Shown here piece by piece: positions 1 to 7,081 of a stretch of DNA of 23,919 nucleotides. The first letter of the stretch is position 1; each line of letters starts with the position of its first letter. The DNA is from Acinetobacter sp. UBA3106 (GTDB taxonomy: Bacteria; Pseudomonadota; Gammaproteobacteria; Pseudomonadales; Moraxellaceae). Location of the stretch: positions 182,086-206,004 of the forward strand of contig DFAM01000009.1 in assembly GCA_002365595.1 (NCBI GenBank), read 5' to 3'. Position numbers and translations under genes: made by a program. Below the pieces are notes generated by a model. The model worked only from the letters and a program-made list of their open reading frames with translations. It made no database searches and had not been told where the DNA came from.

Positions 1-453
1 ATTTTGCATAATGCCGGAATTCTGGGGGAACGTACCGAACTGGCCCATTACCCGGTAGATGTCTGGGATGATGTGATGGCGGTGAATCTGCGTGCACCTT
101 TTATTTTGACTCAGGAACTGTTGCCTTTACTGGCAAAGTCTGAGCATGCTTCTGTAGTCTTTGCCAGTTCCGGTGTCGGCCGTGAAGCACGCGAGCGTTG
201 GGGTGCATATTCGGTATCAAAAATCGCCATTGAAGCGGTGAACCAGATTTTTGCCAAAGAAAATGTTTATCCAAACGTGCGTTTTAACTGCATCAATCCG
301 GGTGCTACCCGTACAGCCATGCGTGCCAAAGCCTATCCTGAGGAAGATCCAAAAACCTTGGCGACACCAGAAAGCATTATGCCGGCATACCTGTATTTAA
401 TGGGTGATGACAGCCTACATCTAAATGGTCAAAGCATTGATGCACAGGATTAA
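1..453 (+). CDS. YciK-type short-chain dehydrogenase/reductase, 3' part
   Basis: This is the C-terminal 150 codons of a classical short-chain dehydrogenase; the Rossmann N-terminus lies before the window, and the frame is open from base 1 (reading I-L-H-N-A-G). Visible family features are the HNAG variant of the NNAG motif at the very start, a catalytic serine in SSGVG, the YSVSK form of the YxxxK active site, and the INPGATRTAMRA segment after the last Rossmann strand. The INPG-TRTAMRA and DIMP/SIMPAYLYLMGDD segments are characteristic of the YciK oxidoreductases of unknown physiological substrate. The family is usually about 250 residues, so roughly 100 are missing here only because of the window edge. 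A Rho-independent terminator follows directly, so this gene ends its transcription unit. Confidence 0.9.
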   Translation: MLHNAGILGERTELAHYPVDVWDDVMAVNLRAPFILTQELLPLLAKSEHASVVFASSGVGREARERWGAYSVSKIAIEAVNQIFAKENVYPNVRFNCINPGATRTAMRAKAYPEEDPKTLATPESIMPAYLYLMGDDSLHLNGQSIDAQD

Positions 454-473
454 TGCTTGAAAAGACCAAAAAA

Positions 474-495
474 GGGAGCAGATGCTCTCTTTTTT
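474..495 (+). terminator. Rho-independent terminator after the YciK-type gene
   Basis: A stem GGGAGC/GCTCTC (one G-U wobble) with the short loop AGAT is followed by a run of T. It starts about 20 bp after the stop codon of the dehydrogenase. Confidence 0.75.
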
Positions 496-574
496 ATGCT
501 TGTTTTTTTTAAAATTTCAGCTCATAAAAGCCTTTAAATCGTATTTTCAAATCAATATTAAAATAATATTCGGT

Positions 575-603
575 TTTACAAATTAAAAAATCAAGCCTAT
601 GCT
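575..603 (+). promoter_or_regulatory. Candidate sigma70 promoter of the 51-codon gene
   Basis: TTTACA (575-580) and TATGCT (598-603) are separated by 17 bp and would start transcription near 610, about 32 bp ahead of the start codon at 642. Both hexamers deviate from consensus and the region is AT-rich, so chance occurrence is possible. Confidence 0.4.
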
Positions 604-641
604 GATTCTCATTCAACAGCAGCTTATATGAGGAACGGGTA

Positions 642-797
642 ATGGCCGATCAAAAACGTAGAATTGAAACAATCCGTATTATCGAAAATTTACAACTTTC
701 CACTGTGTTAATTCATGGTTTGGATGATGCTCAACAGGCAGAAGCCATTGCAGAAGCGGTCAGCTCACTACAAGATTTGGTTGAACAATGGAACTAA
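642..797 (+). CDS. Small hypothetical protein, 51 aa
   Basis: A 51-codon reading frame starts at ATG 642 behind a good ribosome-binding site (AGGA at 631-634, 7-nt spacing) and ends at TAA 795-797. The product begins MADQKRRIETIRIIENLQ and ends DLVEQWN. It is rich in charged and helix-forming residues, with no signal peptide, cysteine or membrane segment, so a small soluble helical protein is expected. A plausible promoter lies upstream and a hairpin terminator downstream, giving it a complete one-gene transcription unit. I do not recognise a function. The RBS, promoter, terminator and ordinary codon usage together make it more likely a real gene than a chance frame. Confidence 0.7.
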   Translation: MADQKRRIETIRIIENLQLSTVLIHGLDDAQQAEAIAEAVSSLQDLVEQWN

Positions 798-801
798 ACG
801 T

Positions 802-850
802 AAAACTGTATTGAACCATCAAGCCAAATCCGCTGTTCAGGCAGTTTTTT
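802..850 (+). terminator. Bipartite hairpin terminator after the 51-codon gene
   Basis: AAAACTG (802-808) pairs with CAGTTTT, and an inner TGAAC pairs with GTTCA, closing an 18-nt loop. The descending arm runs into a T tract. It begins 4 bp after the stop codon at 795-797. Confidence 0.6.
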
Positions 851-901
851 AGAACAATTTTGAATTAATAACCGCCATATCAAAAAATTGATACAAAGTT
901 T

Positions 902-958
902 TCTTCAACAAAAAATTTTTTAGTATTTAATAGCGCTATAAAATTGTTGAAGATTTTT
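902..958. repeat. AT-rich inverted repeat with 10-bp perfect arms
   Basis: TCTTCAACAA (902-911) is perfectly repeated in inverse orientation as TTGTTGAAGA (944-953), followed by five T. The 32-bp loop contains the near-palindrome around ATAGCGCTAT. It sits between the 51-codon gene and the first RcnB-like gene. It could act as a back-up terminator or a structured leader; nothing here decides between them. Confidence 0.5.
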
Positions 959-1096
959 AAATCATGAGATTATTTTAAATAATATCCTTATTATCTCTGC
1001 ATTTTTTAAGAAATGCGTGATTTGTCTTCACAGTTTCTCTGCAATTTTTTCGTACATTAGCATCAATGAAATTAATACTTTTTATGAGGGTTCAAC

Positions 1097-1498
1097 ATGA
1101 AAAAGATTTTGACAATTTTGGCAATTTCTTTCAGTGCATTGATGGCAAACAGTATCACCACTGCTGCACCTCATGAAAAACACGGTAATCATTATGGTTG
1201 GGATCAATCTGGTCAGCAAAAATTTAATAATAAAGGTCGCGATTTTCGTGAAGATGATGACGAGATGCAGGATAAACGCCGTATGCGTGAAGAGCGCGGC
1301 TTCCAGCGTCTACAGCAGCATAAATGGCAACCGGGATATGTGATGCCACAGCATTACCGTGGTAATGGTTATAAGGTCGACTATAAAAGTCATGACCTGC
1401 CTAAACCGTCGCGTAACCAGCAATGGTACAAAATCAACAATGACTATATTCTAGTGGATACCGACAGCAATAATATTGTACGTATTCAGGGTTTCTAA
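1097..1498 (+). CDS. RcnB-family periplasmic protein, copy 1
   Basis: This 133-residue exported protein starts at ATG 1097 behind AGGG at 1087-1090 (6-nt spacing). Residues 1-23 or so form a Sec signal peptide (MKK, hydrophobic core, cleavage near TTA/AP). The middle is hydrophilic with many His, Asp, Glu, Arg and Lys residues. The C-terminal 45 residues hold the RcnB/DUF signature: a Tyr-Lys-Val strand, then QQWYKINNDYILV and a terminal IVRIQG. E. coli RcnB is a periplasmic modulator of RcnA nickel/cobalt efflux, but many family members have no rcnA partner and none is seen here. Metal-related function is therefore only suggested. A perfect terminator follows, so it is monocistronic. The second copy downstream shares the same ends and differs in the middle. 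Confidence 0.8.
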   Translation: MKKILTILAISFSALMANSITTAAPHEKHGNHYGWDQSGQQKFNNKGRDFREDDDEMQDKRRMREERGFQRLQQHKWQPGYVMPQHYRGNGYKVDYKSHDLPKPSRNQQWYKINNDYILVDTDSNNIVRIQGF

Positions 1499-1519
1499 AC
1501 TTAGTTTTTAATTCTCCAC

Positions 1520-1545
1520 GCCCAAACTTGAGTTTGGGCTTTTTT
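1520..1545 (+). terminator. Strong Rho-independent terminator after RcnB-like copy 1
   Basis: Perfect 8-bp stem GCCCAAAC/GTTTGGGC with a TTGA loop, followed by six T. Confidence 0.9.
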
Positions 1546-1733
1546 ATTTTTTTAAAACTGATCTTGTCTCTACACTACAGTTCTGTATCTGACTGGTTTT
1601 TAGCACTTTTGCTTTCTTCTTTTTTTCTCCATCAATTTCACAATTCAACTATATAGCTCTCATTTTTTATCTCTAATTTTTGGTTAATTTTGTCTTATCG
1701 AAAACATCTTCAAAATGATCCAAGGTGAAAGTA

Positions 1734-2090
1734 ATGAAAAAAGTTCTAACTACGATTGCGCTTTCTTTATCTGCATTGATGGCAACTTCTGCAATGGCAG
1801 CGCCGGATCATCGTTATGATGATCACCAACGTTATAACCATGCTCCATCGCATCAGGACAAACGTTGGGATAATAATAACCGTTATGACAATAAGAAGGT
1901 AAACCCAAGCCGTGACTGGCGTGCAGGGCAAAACTTCCCGCGTGTATTCAGCTCATCTAGCTATAAAGTCAGCGATCGTGACGCACGCCGTTTACCCAAT
2001 ACTGGCCGTTATCAACAATGGTACAAAGTCAACGGCGACTATGTCTTAGTCAATGAACGTACCGACCGGATTGTGCGCATTATCAACTAA
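1734..2090 (+). CDS. RcnB-family periplasmic protein, copy 2
   Basis: An exported 118-residue protein. I place the start at ATG 1734 because AAGGTG (1722-1727) lies 6 nt before it. The in-frame GTG at 1725 overlaps that ribosome-binding site and is less likely. Residues 1-22 form a signal peptide ending AMA, with cleavage before APDHRY. The mature N-terminus is rich in His, Asp, Asn and Tyr. The C-terminus repeats the RcnB signature seen in copy 1 (QQWYKVNGDYVLV then IVRIIN). The two genes are same-strand paralogues about 235 bp apart, each with its own terminator. The likely location is the periplasm; metal or stress-linked roles are suggested by the family only. Confidence 0.82.
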   Translation: MKKVLTTIALSLSALMATSAMAAPDHRYDDHQRYNHAPSHQDKRWDNNNRYDNKKVNPSRDWRAGQNFPRVFSSSSYKVSDRDARRLPNTGRYQQWYKVNGDYVLVNERTDRIVRIIN

Positions 2091-2115
2091 TACCGGCATA
2101 AGTTTCCGATTCCCT

Positions 2116-2148
2116 AAAAAACACCTGAACGCCATTCAGGTGTTTTTT
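2116..2148 (+). terminator. Rho-independent terminator after RcnB-like copy 2
   Basis: ACACCTGAA pairs with TTCAGGTGT around the loop CGCCA, flanked by an A run upstream and a T run downstream. Confidence 0.9.
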
Positions 2149-2222
2149 TATTTTTTAGCTTCCCCCACGTCATTTTTTGATTAGAATCAAAGCAGGAAAT
2201 AGTTTTTAATTTTGAGATAGGT

Positions 2223-3575
2223 ATGCAAACGAATTTATCGGAAACATCACAAAGCACGAATTTACAATATGTGCATTGGTTTCGACATTCTGCGCCCTAT
2301 ATCAATGCTCACCGTAATAAAACTTTTGTCATCATGTTTGATGGTGAAGCAGTACAGCATGAAAATTTCCAGCATATTATCCATGACATTGCCCTGCTGC
2401 ATTCTTTAGGCATTCGTCTGATTCTGGTGCATGGCGCCCGTTCGCAAATCAACCAGAACCTCAAAGCCAGCGGCATTCAAACGCCATTTCATAATCACCG
2501 CCGGATTACCACGCGTGAATCTTTAAGCTGCGTGATGAATGCAGTGGGTTCTATCCGCCTGCAAATTGAAGCCCTGCTTTCCATGGGTCTGGCCAATTCA
2601 CCTATGTACGGTGCGCGTATTGATGTGATCTCGGGCAATTTTGTCACCGCCAAACCTTATGGCATTCGTGATGGTATTGATTTCCAGCTCACCGGTGAAG
2701 TGCGCACCGTCGATACCGATGCCATTCAAAGACATCTGAAAAACCATAATATTGTGCTGCTTGGCCCCACAGGTTATTCCAATACCGGTGAGGTGTTCAA
2801 CTTGGTCGCAGAAGAAGTCGCTACTAATACCGCTATTTTGCTGAAAGCGGACAAGTTGATTTTCTTGGGTAAACAACAGGGCCTGGTCAACGAATTTGGA
2901 CAATTGCAACGTGAAATAGCGCCGCATCAACTCGATCAGCAGATCTTGCAATATCAGGACTCTAACCCCGATATCGCCTTGCAGTTACGTGGGGCAAAAA
3001 ATGCCTCGCTTAAAGGAGTGAATCGTGTACATCTGATTTCTTATACTTACGATGGCGCCTTGCTGGAAGAATTGTTTACCCGTGACGGTGCAGGTACCAT
3101 GATGACCGATTCGCATTATGAAGATGTGCGTACTGCAACGATTCAGGATGTCGGTGGTTTAATGAATCTGCTGCGTCCACTGGAAGCTGAAGGCATTCTG
3201 GTCTATCGCTCACGTGAACGATTGGAAAGTGAAATTGAGCAGTTTTCCGTGATTGAACGTGATGGCATGATTTTAGCCTGTGCCGCGCTGTATCCAATTC
3301 CAGCTTCAGCCAATGAAATTAAATCCGCGGAGATTGCCTGTGTCGCGGTCGATCCAACCTACCGCAAATCTAATCGTGGTAGCCAGATTCTGCATTATCT
3401 GGAAGACAAAGCCAAAAGTCTGGGTATTCAGCAACTGTTTGTACTGACCACACGTACTGCGCACTGGTTTGTGGAGCATGGTTTTGAACCTGCCAGTGTG
3501 GATGACCTGCCCAATGCACGACAGGCACTCTATAACTACCAACGTAATTCCCTGGTCTTCAAAAAGTCACTTTAA
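2223..3575 (+). CDS. argA: Amino-acid N-acetyltransferase (N-acetylglutamate synthase)
   Basis: ArgA transfers an acetyl group from acetyl-CoA to L-glutamate, the first step of arginine biosynthesis in the cytoplasm. The 450-residue protein has the classical two-domain form. An amino-acid-kinase-like domain covers about residues 30-290 (a VIMFDGEAV strand, then VHGARSQI at 69-76). A GNAT acetyltransferase domain covers about 300-450, with the acetyl-CoA strand and loop IACVAVDPTYRKSNRGSQIL near residues 370-390 and the HWFVEHGFEP tail. The length matches E. coli ArgA (443). The kinase-like domain normally binds arginine for feedback inhibition. The start is ATG 2223, with a modest GAGATAGG upstream. 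The gene is monocistronic, with its own terminator overlapping the stop codon. Confidence 0.93.
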   Translation: MQTNLSETSQSTNLQYVHWFRHSAPYINAHRNKTFVIMFDGEAVQHENFQHIIHDIALLHSLGIRLILVHGARSQINQNLKASGIQTPFHNHRRITTRESLSCVMNAVGSIRLQIEALLSMGLANSPMYGARIDVISGNFVTAKPYGIRDGIDFQLTGEVRTVDTDAIQRHLKNHNIVLLGPTGYSNTGEVFNLVAEEVATNTAILLKADKLIFLGKQQGLVNEFGQLQREIAPHQLDQQILQYQDSNPDIALQLRGAKNASLKGVNRVHLISYTYDGALLEELFTRDGAGTMMTDSHYEDVRTATIQDVGGLMNLLRPLEAEGILVYRSRERLESEIEQFSVIERDGMILACAALYPIPASANEIKSAEIACVAVDPTYRKSNRGSQILHYLEDKAKSLGIQQLFVLTTRTAHWFVEHGFEPASVDDLPNARQALYNYQRNSLVFKKSL

Positions 3576-3589
3576 AGTGGCTTTTTTTT
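3561..3589 (+). terminator. Rho-independent terminator overlapping the argA stop codon
   Basis: AGTCAC pairs with GTGGCT (one wobble) around TTTAAA, which contains the TAA stop, followed by eight T. Confidence 0.8.
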
Positions 3590-3905
3590 ATGGCTGTTAT
3601 ATCTTTATTTTTTATATCTTTATGAGGAACCTCTTCAAATTCATCCTGATTTGTTTATAGCGTTTTTGCATATCCTTATCCATGCTTAAGATTTAGAATC
3701 TAAATTAATTAATAACAACAACTTAATTAAATAAAATCAACTATTGAATTGTCTTCATAAATCACATTTCTGCATAAGTTTTTCTTTTTTTTATTTATCT
3801 TTTTTCCTCATTAGAAATTTATCTTTTCTTATTTTTTTCGAAAAAGAAAAGGCTTTAGCGTATGTGTTCAATATTCAACACTTCATTATTGCGGAGCACA
3901 CGTTC
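3576..3905 (+). promoter_or_regulatory. Leader and promoter region of the sulfonate operon
   Basis: About 330 bp without a gene. It holds a 12-bp direct repeat TTATATCTTTAT (3597-3608 and 3612-3623) and a perfect 15-bp palindrome at 3691-3705. Very AT-rich tracts with TTAATTAA follow. Sulfonate operons are usually activated by CysB/Cbl-type LysR regulators under sulfate limitation, but I cannot identify a specific CysB site. No confident -35/-10 pair was found. Confidence 0.5.
3691..3705. promoter_or_regulatory. 15-bp perfect palindrome, candidate operator
   Basis: ATTTAGA-A-TCTAAAT: two perfect 7-bp arms about a single central A, roughly 200 bp upstream of the first gene of the sulfonate operon. 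It could be a dyad for a regulator; the AT-rich setting makes chance possible. Confidence 0.4.
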
Positions 3906-4868
3906 ATGAGCGCCATTCAAGCAAAATTCTGGGCGAAACCATTGGTCCTTTCTTCAGTAGTTGCTGGCGCAATGATGATGTCAGGTTGTGGAAAAAAAGA
4001 AGCTGAAACCGTGACTTTAAATATCGGTTTTCAAAAATATGGCTTGCTACCGATTATTAAAGAACGCGGCACTTTAGAAACAGCGTTGAAAGACCAAGGC
4101 GTGAATGTGAAATGGGTCGAGTTTCCTGCCGGTCCGCAACTGCTTGAAGGCTTAAATGTCGGCAGTGTGTCCTTGGGTGAAGCAGGCGAAGCGCCACCTA
4201 TTTTTGCTCAGGCAGCCAATTCGAATCTGGTTTATATCGCCAACCAGCCGGCAGCACCTAAAGCTGAGGCACTCATTGTGAAAAAAGATTCGGCCATTCA
4301 AAACATCCAGGATTTAAAAGGTAAGCGTGTTGTCCTGAATAAAGGTTCTAACGTGCATTACTTGTTGCTCAAAGTGCTTGAAGCCAACAAGCTGACCTTA
4401 GATGACATCCAGGTGGTGTACTTACCGCCGTCAGATGCACGTGCCGCATTTGAGCGTGGTGCAGTTGATGCCTGGGTGATTTGGGATCCGTTCTTTGCTG
4501 CTGCTGAAAAGCAGATTGGTGCCCGTGTCATTGCGACTGGTGAAAACCTGGTCAGTAACCATCAGTTTTATTTAGCTGACCGTAAATTCGCCGAGCAGCA
4601 TCCGGATGTGCTGAAAGCAGTCGTGAATGAACTCAACACCACCACACAATGGGTTTCCCAGCATCAGGATGAAGCTGCCAAGCTGCTGGAAAAACCGACA
4701 GGACTATCAAATGAAATCCTGAAAACATCTATTTCCCGTATGGGTTTTGGTGTGCAACCCATTTCTGCCGAGGTGATACAAAAGCAGCAATATGTTGCCG
4801 ATGCATTTTATAGCCAGAAACTGATTCCAAACAAACTCAATATTCAAGCCGCGATTTTAGCGAAGTAA
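3906..4868 (+). CDS. Sulfonate/nitrate-type ABC transporter substrate-binding lipoprotein
   Basis: A 320-residue SsuA/NrtA-family binding protein. The frame is open further upstream, but the start is ATG 3906: GGAG at 3893-3896 precedes it, and it gives a proper lipoprotein signal (hydrophobic run, then MSGC with Cys28 as lipidation site). The mature part has the family marks VEFPAGPQLLEGLNVGS, GEAGEAPPIFAQA, DLKGKRVVLNKGSN, DARAAFERGAVDAWVIWDP and the C-terminal YVADAFYSQKLIP. It is clearly paralogous to the next gene, which has the same segments in the same order. It is first in the operon with ssuA, ssuD, ssuC and ssuB, 28 bp ahead of the second binding protein. It probably feeds the same permease with a different sulfonate range. 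An inner-membrane-tethered periplasmic location is inferred from the lipobox. Confidence 0.85.
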   Translation: MSAIQAKFWAKPLVLSSVVAGAMMMSGCGKKEAETVTLNIGFQKYGLLPIIKERGTLETALKDQGVNVKWVEFPAGPQLLEGLNVGSVSLGEAGEAPPIFAQAANSNLVYIANQPAAPKAEALIVKKDSAIQNIQDLKGKRVVLNKGSNVHYLLLKVLEANKLTLDDIQVVYLPPSDARAAFERGAVDAWVIWDPFFAAAEKQIGARVIATGENLVSNHQFYLADRKFAEQHPDVLKAVVNELNTTTQWVSQHQDEAAKLLEKPTGLSNEILKTSISRMGFGVQPISAEVIQKQQYVADAFYSQKLIPNKLNIQAAILAK

Positions 4869-4896
4869 AACAGAGAAAAATTTAGGGGGATTTAAC

Positions 4897-5889
4897 ATGA
4901 CTCAACATCGGCCACACAACACAGCAATTACATGGTTCAAAACCTCCAGTCATGGCATGCATGCCATGCTTGTTGCTTGCGCGATGTTGGGTTCAAGTGC
5001 GGCTTGGGCTGTTGATCCTTCGGTAAAACAGCTGCGTGTGGGTTATCAGAAAGCTTCGGTCAACCTTGTGATTGCACAGCAACAAAAGCTGTTTGAACAG
5101 GAATTTCCTAACGCAAAAATCACCTGGAATGAATTTCCTGGCGGTCCGCAAATTTTAGAAGCGCTGGCGGTCGGTTCGATTGATATCGGCGCCACAGGTG
5201 ATACACCGCCTGTTTATGCTCAGGCCGGCAATAAGCCACAGCACTATTTTGCTTATGAAACGGCTAAACCTTTATCTTCTGCCATTTTGGTACCCGGCAA
5301 CTCCAAAATTACCCAGCTCAGCCAGCTCAAAGGTAAACGTGTCGGCGTACACCGCGGTTCAAGCTCGCATTATTTATTGGTACAGGCAGTACGCAAGGCC
5401 GGTTTGCAATGGACAGATATTCAGCCCATCTGGTTAAGCCCGGCTGATGCACGTGCGGCTTTCCAGAAAGGTGCGATTGATGCCTGGGCGATTTGGGATC
5501 CGTACTATGCTGCGGCTCAAGTGGAAGATAAGGCCAAAGTGCTGGTTTCAGGCAAAGGCTTAAGTCCAAATTATACCTTCTATCTGGCTTCAAGTGATTT
5601 AGTTAAAAATCATCCGCAGGCACTCAAAGGCATTATCAAGCAAGTGAATGTTGCAGATAAATGGGTACAAAGCCACAAGGCGGCTACTGCAACTCTATTT
5701 GCCCAAAGCACTGGTCTGAAACCGGTGGTCAGCCAGACCTTTATCCAGCGTCGTCCGAACCCGTCTAATGCTGCTCTGCTCAGCAAGAAAGTGATTGCCG
5801 AGCAGCAAGAACTCGCCAACCGTTTTAGCGAACTCAAGATCATTCCGAAATCTATCAATATTCAGCAAGCCGTCTGGGCAGGCAAATAA
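4897..5889 (+). CDS. ssuA: Alkanesulfonate ABC transporter substrate-binding protein
   Basis: A 330-residue periplasmic binding protein for aliphatic sulfonates. The start ATG 4897 has a very strong ribosome-binding site (AGGGGG at 4884-4889, 7-nt spacing). The signal peptide is unusually long in its N-region (about 23 residues before the hydrophobic core) and ends AWA at 36-38, with cleavage before VDPS. Family segments include LRVGYQKASVNLV, WNEFPGGPQILEALAVGS, GATGDTPPVYAQA, GVHRGSSSHYLLVQA and DARAAFQKGAIDAWAIWDP. Unlike its upstream paralogue it has no lipobox, so it should be freely soluble in the periplasm. It lies 16 bp before ssuD within one operon. Confidence 0.9.
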   Translation: MTQHRPHNTAITWFKTSSHGMHAMLVACAMLGSSAAWAVDPSVKQLRVGYQKASVNLVIAQQQKLFEQEFPNAKITWNEFPGGPQILEALAVGSIDIGATGDTPPVYAQAGNKPQHYFAYETAKPLSSAILVPGNSKITQLSQLKGKRVGVHRGSSSHYLLVQAVRKAGLQWTDIQPIWLSPADARAAFQKGAIDAWAIWDPYYAAAQVEDKAKVLVSGKGLSPNYTFYLASSDLVKNHPQALKGIIKQVNVADKWVQSHKAATATLFAQSTGLKPVVSQTFIQRRPNPSNAALLSKKVIAEQQELANRFSELKIIPKSINIQQAVWAGK

Positions 5890-5905
5890 TCTAAGGATCA
5901 AAGCA

Positions 5906-7081
5906 ATGAAAATTTTCTGGTTTATTCCTACGCATGGTGACAGTCGTTATTTAGGTACAAGCAAAGGTGCCCGTCAGGTCGATCATGCATACATGAAACA
6001 GATTGCAGTAGCGGTAGACAACCTGGGTTATGAAGGCGTACTGATTCCAACTGGCCGTTCATGTGAAGATCCGTGGATTACCGCCGCCAGCCTGATTGAT
6101 GCAACCAAAAACCTGAAATTCCTGGTGGCATTACGTCCAGTCGTGACCACACCTGCCCTGGCTGCACGTATGGCTGCAACCTTTGACCGTTTGTCTGGTG
6201 GCCGTGTATTACTAAATTTGGTCACCGGTGGCGATGAACAGGAGCTTAAGGGTGACGGCGTGTATGAAGATCATGCAACACGCTATAAAACAGCAGCTGA
6301 GTACACCACCATCTGGCGTGAAATTTTAAAACGTTCCCACACAGGTGAAAGCTATAGCTTTAATGGTGAACGCTTACAAGTGGAAGATGCCAAACTGCTT
6401 TATCCACCGGTACAACAACCTTATCCACCGCTTTGGTTTGGTGGTTCTTCCGATGCAGCCGTAGATTTAGCCACGGATCAAGTCGACACTTACCTGACTT
6501 GGGGTGAGCCACCTGCATCAGTAAAAGAAAAAATTGAAAATGTCAAAGCCAAAGCTGCCGCTAAAGGCCGCAGTTTAAATTACGGTATCCGCTTACACGT
6601 GATTGTGCGTGAAACCAATGAACAGGCATGGGCTGCTGCTGAAGAGCTGATCCAGTATGTAGATGATGCAACCATTGCCGCTGCACAACAAAAATTCAAG
6701 CAGATGGATTCAGTCGGTCAACGCCGTATGGCTGAACTGCACAACGGTGACCGTAGCAAACTTGAAGTCTCTCCAAACCTTTGGGCGGGTGTAGGCTTAG
6801 TTCGTGGCGGTGCAGGTACAGCACTGGTGGGCGATCCTGAAACGGTGGCTGCACGTATTCAGGAATATGCGGATTTGGGTATTGATACCTTCATTTTCTC
6901 AGGCTATCCACATCTTGAAGAATCCATCCGTTTTGCAGAATTGGTGTTCCCGTTACTGCCTTTGGAAACCCGCAAGAAACTGGCTCAACCGAACTTAACC
7001 GGTCCTTTTGGTGAAATTGTGGCAAATAACTATGTTGCAGATGAGGCTAAAAAGGAAGTTAAACATCAGGAGCCGGCTTAA
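5906..7081 (+). CDS. ssuD: FMNH2-dependent alkanesulfonate monooxygenase
   Basis: SsuD cleaves C1-C18 alkanesulfonates to the aldehyde and sulfite using FMNH2 and O2, releasing sulfur for assimilation. The 391-residue protein (E. coli 381) is a luciferase-like TIM barrel. The start ATG 5906 follows AAGGAT (5893-5898) and begins with the conserved MKIFWFIPTHGDSRYLG; the longer open frame would run into ssuA. Active-site features include Cys53 in GRSCEDPW, the MAATFDRLSGGR and LNLVTGGD segments, LWFGGSS and the GIRLHVIVRET strand. The C-terminus is slightly longer than usual (KKEVKHQEPA). The stop codon overlaps the ssuC start by 1 bp (TAATG). No ssuE flavin reductase is in the operon, so FMNH2 must come from elsewhere. 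Confidence 0.95.
   Translation: MKIFWFIPTHGDSRYLGTSKGARQVDHAYMKQIAVAVDNLGYEGVLIPTGRSCEDPWITAASLIDATKNLKFLVALRPVVTTPALAARMAATFDRLSGGRVLLNLVTGGDEQELKGDGVYEDHATRYKTAAEYTTIWREILKRSHTGESYSFNGERLQVEDAKLLYPPVQQPYPPLWFGGSSDAAVDLATDQVDTYLTWGEPPASVKEKIENVKAKAAAKGRSLNYGIRLHVIVRETNEQAWAAAEELIQYVDDATIAAAQQKFKQMDSVGQRRMAELHNGDRSKLEVSPNLWAGVGLVRGGAGTALVGDPETVAARIQEYADLGIDTFIFSGYPHLEESIRFAELVFPLLPLETRKKLAQPNLTGPFGEIVANNYVADEAKKEVKHQEPA

Noticed and set aside
902..953. Small transposable element (MITE)
   Set aside because: Terminal inverted repeats exist, but no target-site duplication is visible and no second copy occurs in the window.
3744..3905. 54-residue N-terminal extension of the binding lipoprotein
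   Set aside because: It would bury the lipoprotein signal behind a Phe/Leu-rich stretch translated from the AT-rich leader. ATG 3906 has a ribosome-binding site and gives a normal lipobox position.
5795..5905. 37-residue N-terminal extension of SsuD
   Set aside because: It overlaps ssuA. The conserved MKIFWF start at 5906 has a good ribosome-binding site.
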